This document shows, piece by piece, positions 7,081 to 15,399 of a stretch of 26,952 bases of DNA (its first letter is position 1; each line of letters begins with the position of its first letter). The position numbers and the translations under genes are program-made. The stretch comes from Micavibrio sp. UBA2705 (GTDB lineage Bacteria > Pseudomonadota > Alphaproteobacteria > Micavibrionales > Micavibrionaceae), in the NCBI GenBank assembly GCA_002354205.1, contig DELD01000035.1, forward strand, positions 1 through 26,952, read 5' to 3'. The notes under the pieces were generated by a model. The model saw nothing but the letters and a program-made list of their open reading frames with translations, was not told the DNA's origin and did not search any database.

Positions 7081-8805
7081 ATGACAGAGAATAACGACAA
7101 TAAAAACCAAGCTTCCGCACCAAATAAAGATCATCTCTGGATGAAATCTTATCCTGAGCATCTTAACTGGGAAGATCGTATAGAGATTAAACCTATATAT
7201 GAGATGATGGAAAAAACGCGCGCGGAATATGGTGATCGGCCTGCATTCGATTTTCTAGGAAAAAAATATAAATGGAGCGAAATGGCAGACCTTGCCGACA
7301 GGCTTGCACGCGGTTTGCAAAATTTAGGTGTGAGCAAGAACTCTAAAGTCGGTATTTTTCTACCGAACTGTCCGATGTTTGTTGTTGCTTTCTATGCGAT
7401 TACAAAAATTGGCGCAACGGTGGTGCATTATAATCCGCTTTATTCCAGCAAAGAGCTGCGGCATCAAATTGAAGACAGCCATACAGATTTAATGATTACG
7501 GCTGATTTAAAAATGCTGCATGATAAAATGCTGAAAATGCTCTCTTCAACACGTCTTAATCAGCTGATTATCTGTCCGTTTACCGATATGCTGCCATTTC
7601 CTAAAAATGTTTTGTTTAAGACATTAAAAAAGGGCGAGCTTGCTAGCGTGCCGAATGATGATCGTCATTTTCCATTAGAAAAAGTACTGCAAAATGATGG
7701 TAAGATCCGTCCTGTGAAGATTGACCCTTATAATGATGTTGCGTTGCTGCAATATACAGGGGGAACCACTGGCGTACCTAAAGGCGCGATGCTAACCCAC
7801 GCGAATATTGTCGCGAATGTGACGCAATGCGTAGAATGGTGTAAGGAAACGCCGCGTGGCAATGGTAAAATGGTTGGCGTATTGCCGTTTTTCCATGTAT
7901 TTGCCTTAACCGCTGTGATGAATTTTTCTGTCTATGCGGGGTTAGAGATTGTTGCCCTACCGCGGTTTGATTTGAAGCAAACATTGAAATTGATTCATAA
8001 ACACCGTCCGCAGATTTTCCCCGCTGTACCGGCGATTTATAACGCCATTAATAACTGCGCTGATATCGATAAATATGACTTAACGTCAATTATGTTCTGT
8101 ATTTCTGGTGGCGCGCCGCTGCCTGTTGAGGTAAAGGCGAATTTTGAAAAACGTACGGGCTGCGTTGTTGTCGAAGGATACGGCCTGACCGAAGCGTCGC
8201 CTGTTATATGCGTCAACCCAACCGAAGGGGTAAATAAACCCGGATCAATCGGTATGCCTATGCAAAACACCGATGTCAAATTATGGGACAAAGATAAACC
8301 AGGCCAAGAAGTAAAAGCAGGCGAGCGCGGCGAGCTTGTCGCTAAAGGCCCGCAAATTATGAAGGGCTACTGGGAAAACGAAGACGCAACCAAGGACACA
8401 ATCATTGATGGTTATTTGCGCACAGGCGATATTGCGACCATGGATGAAGATGGCTATTTCTTCATTGTTGATCGTATCAAAGATATGATTATTACCAATG
8501 GTTATAATGTCTATCCGCGTAATGTTGAAGATGCGATTTACCAACATCCAAATGTTGAAGAATGTATTGTTGCGGGCTTGCCTGACGAAGATCGCGGTGA
8601 GATTATCAAGGCGTGGATCAAACCGAAAGAGGGGCGCAGTATAAGCGAAGAAGATTTGCGCAGCTTCCTTAAAGAGCATTTGTCGCCAATGGAAACGCCG
8701 AAATTAATTGAAATTCGTAATGAAGCTTTGCCCAAAACGATGATCGGTAAATTGTCACGCAAAGACATTGTCGCAGAAGAATTGCAGCAACAAGCCGCAG
8801 AATAA
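7081..8805 (+). CDS. fadD: Long-chain fatty-acid--CoA ligase
   Basis: This enzyme activates fatty acids to acyl-CoA with ATP, feeding beta-oxidation or lipid synthesis at the inner membrane. The 574-residue protein has the ANL-superfamily motifs: YTGGTTGVPKGAMLTH (about 225-240), GYGLTEASPV (about 365), GYLRTGDIATMDEDGYFFI, the hinge-region DRIKDMIITNGYNVYPRNVE (about 464-483), and the C-terminal catalytic lysine region KTMIGKLSRK. The N-terminal extension ending in MKSYPEHLNWE is typical of bacterial FadD. The ATG follows a good ribosome binding site, GAGGAAG, 8 bases away. The gene is monocistronic, bounded by its own candidate promoter and a bidirectional terminator at 8832-8868. Confidence 0.92.
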   Translation: MTENNDNKNQASAPNKDHLWMKSYPEHLNWEDRIEIKPIYEMMEKTRAEYGDRPAFDFLGKKYKWSEMADLADRLARGLQNLGVSKNSKVGIFLPNCPMFVVAFYAITKIGATVVHYNPLYSSKELRHQIEDSHTDLMITADLKMLHDKMLKMLSSTRLNQLIICPFTDMLPFPKNVLFKTLKKGELASVPNDDRHFPLEKVLQNDGKIRPVKIDPYNDVALLQYTGGTTGVPKGAMLTHANIVANVTQCVEWCKETPRGNGKMVGVLPFFHVFALTAVMNFSVYAGLEIVALPRFDLKQTLKLIHKHRPQIFPAVPAIYNAINNCADIDKYDLTSIMFCISGGAPLPVEVKANFEKRTGCVVVEGYGLTEASPVICVNPTEGVNKPGSIGMPMQNTDVKLWDKDKPGQEVKAGERGELVAKGPQIMKGYWENEDATKDTIIDGYLRTGDIATMDEDGYFFIVDRIKDMIITNGYNVYPRNVEDAIYQHPNVEECIVAGLPDEDRGEIIKAWIKPKEGRSISEEDLRSFLKEHLSPMETPKLIEIRNEALPKTMIGKLSRKDIVAEELQQQAAE

Positions 8806-8831
8806 GAATTGAGTAAAGAATAAGCGCTTAG

Positions 8832-8868
8832 AAAAACAGCCCCGCATTTGATGCCGAGGCTGTTTTTT
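8832..8868. terminator. Bidirectional intrinsic terminator
   Basis: The stem AACAGCC (8835-8841) pairs with GGCTGTT (8858-8864). Smaller internal pairing (GCAT/ATGC) lies in the loop, with an A-run on the left and a T-run on the right. It can end the acyl-CoA ligase transcript on the plus strand and the convergent orphan gene on the minus strand. Confidence 0.85.
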
Positions 8869-8894
8869 ATGTCTAAGATATATCTATGCGCGCT

Positions 8895-9206
8895 TTATAC
8901 GGGCGTAAAGCCGTGTAGCGATGCTTTGTTACGCAGCATGTCCATATTGATTTTATAAGACTTGTTGCTCAAATCACGATCGCTCCAACCAGCATTAAAT
9001 ACCTCGGCTATATTTTGCTTAACGAGCAGGTCAATACTGACGTTTGCGGCGTTAAGTGCGCCCTCAAGCTTGCCATTGTTAAGGCCTTTTGTGTCGAGAA
9101 TCTGTGCAGATACGGGCGCACCTGTTTGTTCTTGATGCCATGCATCAATTTGTTCATAGGCTGCGCGCGCAAATAGCGGCGTAAGGTAATAGGTGGATTT
9201 GCTCAT
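8895..9206 (-). CDS. Conserved-looking 103-residue protein of unknown function
   Basis: I do not recognise this protein. It is 103 residues, with no signal peptide, membrane segment or cysteine. The pattern is mostly helical, with a central NNGKLEGALNAANVSIDLLV segment and a later EVFNAGWSDRDLSNKSYKIN. A clear ribosome binding site, AGGAG, lies five bases before the ATG, which supports a real gene. It lies 69 bases downstream of the large glutamate dehydrogenase gene on the same strand and may share its transcript, ending at the bidirectional terminator at 8832-8868. Nothing in the sequence points to a function. Confidence 0.6.
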   Translation of the reverse strand: MSKSTYYLTPLFARAAYEQIDAWHQEQTGAPVSAQILDTKGLNNGKLEGALNAANVSIDLLVKQNIAEVFNAGWSDRDLSNKSYKINMDMLRNKASLHGFTPV

Positions 9207-9275
9207 AACGGCTCCTGTGCATATTTATTATGGAATAAGCACATAACCACGGCGGCGTTAATCTGTCAATATGCC

Positions 9276-12200
9276 TTACCCACCATAAAGCGCACGCAGG
9301 CGCTGCTCAACAATAATTAACATGCCAATATCGACCTTTGCTGAAGCGCGGATTTCTGAGAAAACACGTTCAACAGCAATTGCCTGGCCTTCATGACGGT
9401 CAATCCAATCACGAACGCTTTGAATGGTGGCTTTATCTTTTGCTTGTTTTTGTTGATGCTTAATATGGCGCAGAATATGAACGGCTAAACCTGTCTGGCA
9501 AGAATAAAGTTGATCGATTAATCCATCTAAGGCCTCCGCATTCCATTTATTGTTCACGGGCAGCATTTTTGCTTGCTGACGCAGCCATTCTAAATGAAAG
9601 ACCTCACCAATTTGGTAGAAAGTCTGTGCGGCGGCATTAATTTCAGATGTACTGTCCAGCGCAACGCGAATAATATCGCAAGCTGAGCCGAGCGCGGGGA
9701 TTGCCGCTATATCCTGCGCAATATCTGCGGGCAGCCCGTCAGTGACAAGCTCATTAAAGCGCGCTTCCATGCGTTCTTTCTCATTGTCACTTAGTACTTT
9801 ATCAAAAGATTGGCGCAGCTCCATAACCCCTAGGCTGAAACTTTTAATATCTGAAGAGACATCCAAAGGCTTACCCAGTTTGGTCAGAAGCCATGTGGTT
9901 TCACGCTCGACAAGCTGGACGACAATATCCATTGCTTTGATTTGCGTGTGTGCGGGAACTGTGTTGTCTAGCCCCTCAATGCGCTGCCATAGATCTTGTA
10001 GGCCAAAGGCTTCGCGCACGATCAGATAGGCTTTTGCGACTTCTGCTGGTGGCATACCTGTTTTAATAACACGGCTACGTACAAAGTCAGGACCCATACG
10101 GTTAATGACGCTGTTCGCGATACGCGTTGCAATAATCTCGCGACGCAGCCTGTGGTGTAAAATTTCTTCCTTATAGTCTTTTTGAATTGGTTTCGGGAAG
10201 TAATCAATTACCCAATAAGCAAGCTCTGGTGCATCAAGAAAATCGCTTTCTAGCAGTTTCTGTGTAAAGGCAATCTTTGCATATGATGAGAGTACGCCAA
10301 GTTCAGGGCGGGTAAGGCCTTGTCCTGCGCGGCGACGCAAATCAATTTCTTCGACGCTAGGTAGAAACTCTAAGCTGCGCTGCATTGCGCCTGTGCTTTC
10401 AAACTCATCAATAAGCGCGGCATGGGCTTGCAAATGCTCCTTCGCCTTATATTCAGTGAGCGAGATTGCCTGCGCTTGTTGGTAGTTATGTTTCAGCACC
10501 AAATGCGCAACTTCATCGGTCATTTTGGCCAGTAATGTATTGCGTTTTTTCAGTGTTAAGCTCGTTTTTTCATCTCGCATAACTTCATTAAGCAAGATTT
10601 TGATATTTACTTCATGGTCAGAAGAATCCACGCCGCCTGAATTATCAATAAAGTCAGCGTTAATGCGCCCGCCAGCTTGGTCATATTCAATGCGGCCAAG
10701 CTGCGTCACGCCAAGGTTTGCACCTTCGCCAATCACGCGTGCACGCACTTCGCTGCCGTTAATACGGATAAGGTCGTTCGCTTTGTCGCTAGCATCGCCG
10801 TGACTTTCGCTTCCCGCCTTAATATATGTCCCAATGCCGCCAAACCAAAGTAAGTCTACTTGGGCTTTTAATATGGCTTTCATTAATTCATGCGGGGTCA
10901 CTTTATCAGCATCGATGCCGAAGGCTTTTTTGATTTGCGGGGTCAGTTCCAATATCTTATCGTCGCGCGAATAAATGCGCCCGCCCTTGGAGAGCAGCTT
11001 GGTATTATATTGATCCCAGCCCATTACGCCATCAAACAGGCGTTTGCGTTCTGTGAACGACGTTGCAGGGTCAGGGCTAGGGTCGCAGAAAATATGCAGA
11101 TGGTTAAATGCGCCTTTCAAACAAATATGTTCAGAAAGCAGCATGCCATTGCCAAAGACATCGCCACCCATATCCCCAACGCCGACGACACTGAAATCTT
11201 GGCTTTGTGTGTCATGAGCAAACTCACGGAACAGGCGCTTGACGCTTTCCCATGCGCCGCGCGCTGTAATGCCCATCTTTTTATGGTCATACCCCGCCGA
11301 GCCGCCAGAAGCAAAGGCGTCGCCAAGCCAGTGGTCGCGCTCCAATGAAATTTCATTCGCTATATCAGAAAATGTCGCAGTGCCCTTATCGGCAGCAACA
11401 ACCAAATAAGGATCGTCATTATCGCGGCGCACCACCATTTTTTGTTGTACGACGCGCTTACCAACGCGGTTATCAGTAATGTCGAGCAAGCTGCGGATGA
11501 ATAATTTGTAACACGCAATGCCTTCGGCAAGATAAGCTTCTCGGCCTCCTTGTTGTGGTGGCTTCTTAAGAACGAAACCGCCTTTAGCGCCCATCGGTAC
11601 AATAACCGCGTTTTTAACGAGCTGTGCTTTCATTAGGCCAAGTACTTCGGTGCGGAAATCTTCATGGCGGTCAGACCATCTTAGGCCGCCGCGCGCAATA
11701 ACGTCGCCGCGTAAATGTATACCTTCAAGGCGCGCTGAATAGACAAAAATCTCACGATATGGACGCGGTTCTGGTAAGAACGGGATTTTACGAGAATCAA
11801 GCTTTATCGCTACGGTGGGCTTATAGGGCTCGTCTTTTGTTGAAATAAAGAAGTTTGTCCGCAGCGTTGCGTCAATTAATGTGAACATGGCGCGTAAGAT
11901 GGTGTCATGGTCGTATGAATCAACAGTTTCCATGCTGTGGTCAAAAGCGAGCGCTGCTCCAGCGGCTTTCATCGCCGCATCTTTTTTATTCTTCGGGTCA
12001 AGCCAAGCATGGAAAAACTCGCTGAGGTTTTCTGCGATTTTTGGATAGCTCGTCACGGCATTTTCGATATAAGGCTGCGAATAAGAAAAACGTGTTTGTT
12101 TTAAGTAACGTACATATGTGCGCAAAATTGTAATGCAGCGCCAGCTCATATTTGAACTGATCAGCAAGCGGTTGAGGGTATCGTTCTCCATCTCGCCGCT

Positions 12201-14108
12201 CCATATTTTATGCAGCGCTTCTTCAAAACGTGATTTGGCAGCATAAAGCGCTGTTTCTTTAAGCAAAGCAGAGTCTTTCGGCTCCATGGTTAAATCATGG
12301 ATCCAGTACACTTCGCCCGTGCCGTCTTGCAGTTTCACTTTTACCGGATGTTCGGAAATAATCCGCAGGCCAGCATTTTCCATGATCGGCAGCATATCAG
12401 ATAGGGCGATGGGGGATTTTTGACTGTAAATTTTAACGCCCCAATGCGGCGCTTTTTCTGTTGCGGGCTGCCAGTATAAATCAACGGCTATGGACTTACC
12501 CTGCCGTGCTTCTTCAAGTTTATCTATATCGGATGCGGCATCCATCAAGCTGTAAGAATCGCGATATGATAGTGGGAAGGCTTCGCCATATTTATCGATA
12601 AGTTCGACGACATGGGCTTCATCATGCAGCGTGTTTTCCAGCAAGGTATGAGTCAGGCGTTCGCGCCATAATTTACCAATTTCCTGTAATTTGGCTTCAA
12701 TTGCACAATTGTCAAATTTGGGGGCGTTGCGTTTCTTATGGTGAATTGTATATAAAACGCGGCAAAGTGATGAATCGTCCACTTGCGATGTATAATTGGT
12801 ACATTCGCCGCCAAGCTCTTTTTCTAGAATGCGCTGGAATTTAAGGCGCATACGCGTTGAATAACGGCTGCGCGGAATATAAACAAGGCATGAGATATAG
12901 CGGCCAAAAGGGTCTGTGCGCGTGTAAAGCGCAATGCGCTCGCGTTCTTGCAGGCGTAAGATACTGCGGCAAATTTTGGTGAGTTGTTTAATGTCCGTCT
13001 GGAATAACTCATCGCGCGGGTATTTTTCCAAAATATGGCGCAGCGCCTTGTCATTATGCCCGCCCATATTATAACCGGCTGTGTTAATAACAGTGTCGGC
13101 TTTTAGGCGCAGATAAGGGATGCTTTGAATACTGCGTGAATAGGTCACGGATGTAAACAAGCCAATAAATAACGCTTCGCCCGTAACATTGCCTTTATCG
13201 TCAAATAATTTAACGGCAATCGCATCTAGCGGGACGCGGCGGTGGACGGTAGACTTTTTGTTCACCTTGGATACGCTAACAGGTGGCTGTGACTTGCGCA
13301 GCATTTGCAAAGCGGGCGGCAATCCATCATCATTATCATCAATATAAACAGGTGTTTTTTCACGCAGAACACCAAGGCTTTCACCCTTTACAGCGTGACT
13401 TTGTACGTTTTTATCTTTGCCTGAAAATGTATATTCGCGATAGCCCAAAAAGGTGAAGTTGTCTTTATAAAGATATTCAAGGAAGTTTAAATATTCTTCA
13501 ATTTCGTGTTCAGGATAATCTGTGGGGGCTAGGCTGAGTGATTTTTGACATGCGCGTAACCTGACGCGCATTTTTTGCCAATCATCTGTTGCCGCTTCAA
13601 CGTCATTTAAAATACTTTTAAGCCGTGCCTTTAAAGGGGCGACATTGCTATGTGCGACATAGCTGTTGAGTTCAATATGCAAATGGCCTTGCGCGTAGCT
13701 TGTCTCGCTAGGCTCAGTTAAATAGCATATGCCGTCTTTCGTTTTATCCATATGAAAGGCGGTATGGACACTCAAATTAATGACAAGGCCTTGCGCGGAA
13801 AGTTCGGATGCTATGGAATCAAGCGTAAATGGACGGTCATCTGTGATCACTTCGATGACTGTGCGTTTGACGCGGCGCTCATCAAGATCCTTTTCGATTG
13901 TTTTAATCTCAACATAGTCGCGGCGCGCACGCTTAATGCCTGCTTCATAATGGCGGTGGCCAATATCGGCAATCTCATCGGGGTCAAGCGATGTGATGTC
14001 TTCACTGGGGATTTGCTTGTAAAAATCCTCTATAAACTGTTTTTCGGCCTTTGCTGTTTTCTTAGGAAGGGTCGATAAAGCGCTTTTGATAAGTGAAGAG
14101 GCGATCAT
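9276..14108 (-). CDS. NAD-specific glutamate dehydrogenase, large (about 180 kDa) type
   Basis: This enzyme oxidatively deaminates glutamate to 2-oxoglutarate with NAD+ in the cytoplasm. It is usually catabolic and its large N-terminal part allows allosteric control. At 1610 residues it matches the length of the family (GdhB of Pseudomonas, GdhZ of Caulobacter, the Streptomyces enzyme). The N-terminal half has ACT-like regulatory segments (for example residues 65-110, with ITDDRPFTLDSI). The catalytic core starts near residue 804 with RGGLRWSDRHEDFRTEVLGL and the lysine-bearing VPMGAKGGFVLKKP. NAD-domain segments are VVGVGDMGGDVFGNGM (about 975-990), WFGGIGTYIK (about 1090) and VIGEGANLGVTQLGRI (about 1122-1137). 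The long C-terminal helical domain is intact. An operator-like repeat overlaps a candidate promoter upstream (14149-14172). Confidence 0.96.
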   Translation of the reverse strand: MIASSLIKSALSTLPKKTAKAEKQFIEDFYKQIPSEDITSLDPDEIADIGHRHYEAGIKRARRDYVEIKTIEKDLDERRVKRTVIEVITDDRPFTLDSIASELSAQGLVINLSVHTAFHMDKTKDGICYLTEPSETSYAQGHLHIELNSYVAHSNVAPLKARLKSILNDVEAATDDWQKMRVRLRACQKSLSLAPTDYPEHEIEEYLNFLEYLYKDNFTFLGYREYTFSGKDKNVQSHAVKGESLGVLREKTPVYIDDNDDGLPPALQMLRKSQPPVSVSKVNKKSTVHRRVPLDAIAVKLFDDKGNVTGEALFIGLFTSVTYSRSIQSIPYLRLKADTVINTAGYNMGGHNDKALRHILEKYPRDELFQTDIKQLTKICRSILRLQERERIALYTRTDPFGRYISCLVYIPRSRYSTRMRLKFQRILEKELGGECTNYTSQVDDSSLCRVLYTIHHKKRNAPKFDNCAIEAKLQEIGKLWRERLTHTLLENTLHDEAHVVELIDKYGEAFPLSYRDSYSLMDAASDIDKLEEARQGKSIAVDLYWQPATEKAPHWGVKIYSQKSPIALSDMLPIMENAGLRIISEHPVKVKLQDGTGEVYWIHDLTMEPKDSALLKETALYAAKSRFEEALHKIWSGEMENDTLNRLLISSNMSWRCITILRTYVRYLKQTRFSYSQPYIENAVTSYPKIAENLSEFFHAWLDPKNKKDAAMKAAGAALAFDHSMETVDSYDHDTILRAMFTLIDATLRTNFFISTKDEPYKPTVAIKLDSRKIPFLPEPRPYREIFVYSARLEGIHLRGDVIARGGLRWSDRHEDFRTEVLGLMKAQLVKNAVIVPMGAKGGFVLKKPPQQGGREAYLAEGIACYKLFIRSLLDITDNRVGKRVVQQKMVVRRDNDDPYLVVAADKGTATFSDIANEISLERDHWLGDAFASGGSAGYDHKKMGITARGAWESVKRLFREFAHDTQSQDFSVVGVGDMGGDVFGNGMLLSEHICLKGAFNHLHIFCDPSPDPATSFTERKRLFDGVMGWDQYNTKLLSKGGRIYSRDDKILELTPQIKKAFGIDADKVTPHELMKAILKAQVDLLWFGGIGTYIKAGSESHGDASDKANDLIRINGSEVRARVIGEGANLGVTQLGRIEYDQAGGRINADFIDNSGGVDSSDHEVNIKILLNEVMRDEKTSLTLKKRNTLLAKMTDEVAHLVLKHNYQQAQAISLTEYKAKEHLQAHAALIDEFESTGAMQRSLEFLPSVEEIDLRRRAGQGLTRPELGVLSSYAKIAFTQKLLESDFLDAPELAYWVIDYFPKPIQKDYKEEILHHRLRREIIATRIANSVINRMGPDFVRSRVIKTGMPPAEVAKAYLIVREAFGLQDLWQRIEGLDNTVPAHTQIKAMDIVVQLVERETTWLLTKLGKPLDVSSDIKSFSLGVMELRQSFDKVLSDNEKERMEARFNELVTDGLPADIAQDIAAIPALGSACDIIRVALDSTSEINAAAQTFYQIGEVFHLEWLRQQAKMLPVNNKWNAEALDGLIDQLYSCQTGLAVHILRHIKHQQKQAKDKATIQSVRDWIDRHEGQAIAVERVFSEIRASAKVDIGMLIIVEQRLRALYGG

Positions 14109-14148
14109 GGCGGTACCTTTGTAAATGAGTATATACGCGATATGTGAT

Positions 14149-14172
14149 ATATGTTCACGGAAGTCAACATAT
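14149..14172 (-). promoter_or_regulatory. Inverted repeat overlapping a candidate promoter of the glutamate dehydrogenase gene
   Basis: On the minus strand the arms ATATGTT and AACATAT flank a 10-base spacer. The left arm runs into TTGACT, a good -35 hexamer. A weak -10 (CATATC) follows 17 bases later, about 30 bases before the ATG. The overlap suggests a regulator-controlled promoter, but both -10 and operator are only plausible. Confidence 0.33.
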
Positions 14173-14310
14173 GTATAAGAAATAGGCGTTGTTGGATAAA
14201 GCCCGCAAGCATGTAACCAACATCCTAAGATACCATGTAGATTTACGGATGCAAGAAAACATTATGTTGCGCCTGCGTAAGGATTTTGCAGATAATTCGA
14301 TCGCTAATCT

Positions 14311-14339
14311 TTGAAAAAAGATGACGCGTACTATATAAT
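14311..14339 (+). promoter_or_regulatory. Near-consensus sigma-70 promoter for the Bax-inhibitor-1 family gene
   Basis: TTGAAA (14311-14316) and a perfect TATAAT (14334-14339) are separated by exactly 17 bases. A start near 14346 gives a 40-base leader with a GGAGAA ribosome binding site before the ATG at 14387. The 278-bp gap from 14109 holds this promoter, the minus-strand control site and no visible gene. Confidence 0.65.
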
Positions 14340-14386
14340 GATATATAAGGTTATATGTTTTATTATTCTATTGATGGAGAAAACAA

Positions 14387-15103
14387 ATGAACAATATTAA
14401 CCCTGATCGTTTTTCAGGTACAAATACATCTGCTGTATCATATGATGCAGGGTTGAAATCTCATATGAACCGCGTCTATGCGCGTATGTCATTTGGTGTT
14501 TTGCTTAGCGCTGTCGTATCTATATTTATGGCGAATAGCCCAGAGCTTTTGAAATTATTTTTAAGTGGCCCGCAGGCTTATATCGTGATGTTTGCGCCCG
14601 TCGCAATTGTATTCTTTGGCTTTAATCCGGCGCGTATGTCATCAAATACATTGCGTTTGTCGTTTATTGCGATATCGGTGCTTTACGGTATTAGCTTTTC
14701 TTCGATTTTCTTCATGTATAATATTGGTGATATTTCGCGCGCATTCTTGCTTGCAACCATTATGTTCTCAGGCTTGAGTATTTTTGGTTACACAACAAAA
14801 CGTGATTTAGGCCCATTGGCAACATTCGCATTTATGGGTGTTCTTGGCGTATTCGCGATGAGTATTCTTAATGGCTTCTTCTTTAAAAATGAAGGCCTCG
14901 CGGATATTATTTCACTTGTTTCTATTGTTGCTTTCGCAGGCGTCACCGCTTGGGAAACACAAAACATGAAACAATTATATAACGCAGCGAATGGCGATGA
15001 AGGCAATAGCCGCATTGCATGGTCTGGTGCGTTAACGCTCTATATCAGCTTTGTTGCAATTTTTATGAACTTGCTACGCTTTATGGGCGGCGGTCGCGAT
15101 TAA
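14387..15103 (+). CDS. Bax inhibitor-1 / YccA family membrane protein
   Basis: This 238-residue inner-membrane protein has about seven hydrophobic segments: roughly residues 34-50, 63-80, 90-110, 117-134, 142-160, 171-187 and 212-230. It carries the family-typical TAWETQNMKQLY after the sixth segment. The short hydrophilic N-terminus (about 1-30) is usual for alphaproteobacterial members. The family includes E. coli YccA and YbhL; YccA interacts with the FtsH protease, and other members act as calcium leak channels. Which role applies here cannot be told from sequence. The gene has its own strong candidate promoter and an intrinsic terminator at 15132-15164, so it is probably transcribed alone and at a good level. 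Confidence 0.92.
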   Translation: MNNINPDRFSGTNTSAVSYDAGLKSHMNRVYARMSFGVLLSAVVSIFMANSPELLKLFLSGPQAYIVMFAPVAIVFFGFNPARMSSNTLRLSFIAISVLYGISFSSIFFMYNIGDISRAFLLATIMFSGLSIFGYTTKRDLGPLATFAFMGVLGVFAMSILNGFFFKNEGLADIISLVSIVAFAGVTAWETQNMKQLYNAANGDEGNSRIAWSGALTLYISFVAIFMNLLRFMGGGRD

Positions 15104-15131
15104 GCCACGCTTAGTCATTTTAAATGAATAT

Positions 15132-15164
15132 AAAAACCTAGTGGCTCGCGCTGCTAGGTTTTTT
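15132..15164 (+). terminator. Intrinsic terminator after the Bax-inhibitor-1 family gene
   Basis: AAAAACCTAG (15132-15141) pairs with CTAGGTTTTT (15154-15163) across a 12-base loop and runs into TTTTTT. It lies about 30 bases after the stop codon and separates the gene from the tRNA-Ala promoter. Confidence 0.85.
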
Positions 15165-15173
15165 CTTTTGCGC

Positions 15174-15202
15174 TTGCATTGCATAAAAAAATCTCTTATC
15201 TT
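15174..15202 (+). promoter_or_regulatory. Candidate promoter for tRNA-Ala
   Basis: TTGCAT (15174-15179) and TATCTT (15197-15202) are 17 bases apart. The predicted start, about 15209, leaves a pre-tRNA leader of about 17 bases. That leader is almost exactly the palindrome CTTATCCATGGATAAG (15211-15226). Confidence 0.45.
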
Positions 15203-15225
15203 GCTTCCATCTTATCCATGGATAA

Positions 15226-15301
15226 GGGCCCTTAGCTCAGCTGGGAGAGCGCTTCGCTGGCAGTGAAGAGGTCAGCGGTTCGATCCCGCTAGGGTCCACC
15301 A
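15226..15301 (+). tRNA. tRNA-Ala, anticodon GGC
   Basis: A complete 76-base cloverleaf is visible. The acceptor stem GGGCCCT pairs with AGGGTCC, with one G-U pair. The D arm is GCTC/GAGC. The anticodon stem CTTCG/TGAAG encloses CTGGCAG, placing anticodon GGC at 15259-15261. The T arm AGCGG/CCGCT encloses TTCGATC. The discriminator is A and CCA is encoded (15299-15301). It reads GCC and GCU alanine codons. A possible 7-bp stem, TTTTCAC/GTGAAAA, follows directly but lacks a T-run. Confidence 0.98.
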
Positions 15302-15399
15302 TTTTCACCTTGTAAAATTGTGAAAACGCGGGGTAATCGACCAGCCATCTTTAAAGGCTTGTTCGCTGGGATAATCTACGCGAGATCAAGAGACCTGTT

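Noticed and set aside
6915..7100. 61-residue minus-strand frame in the divergent intergenic region
   Set aside because: It overlaps the acyl-CoA ligase start and its ribosome binding site, and its sequence has no domain-like pattern.
15303..15327. TTTTCAC/GTGAAAA stem after tRNA-Ala as an intrinsic terminator
   Set aside because: The stem is AT-rich with an 11-base loop and is followed by CGCGG rather than T residues on the plus strand.
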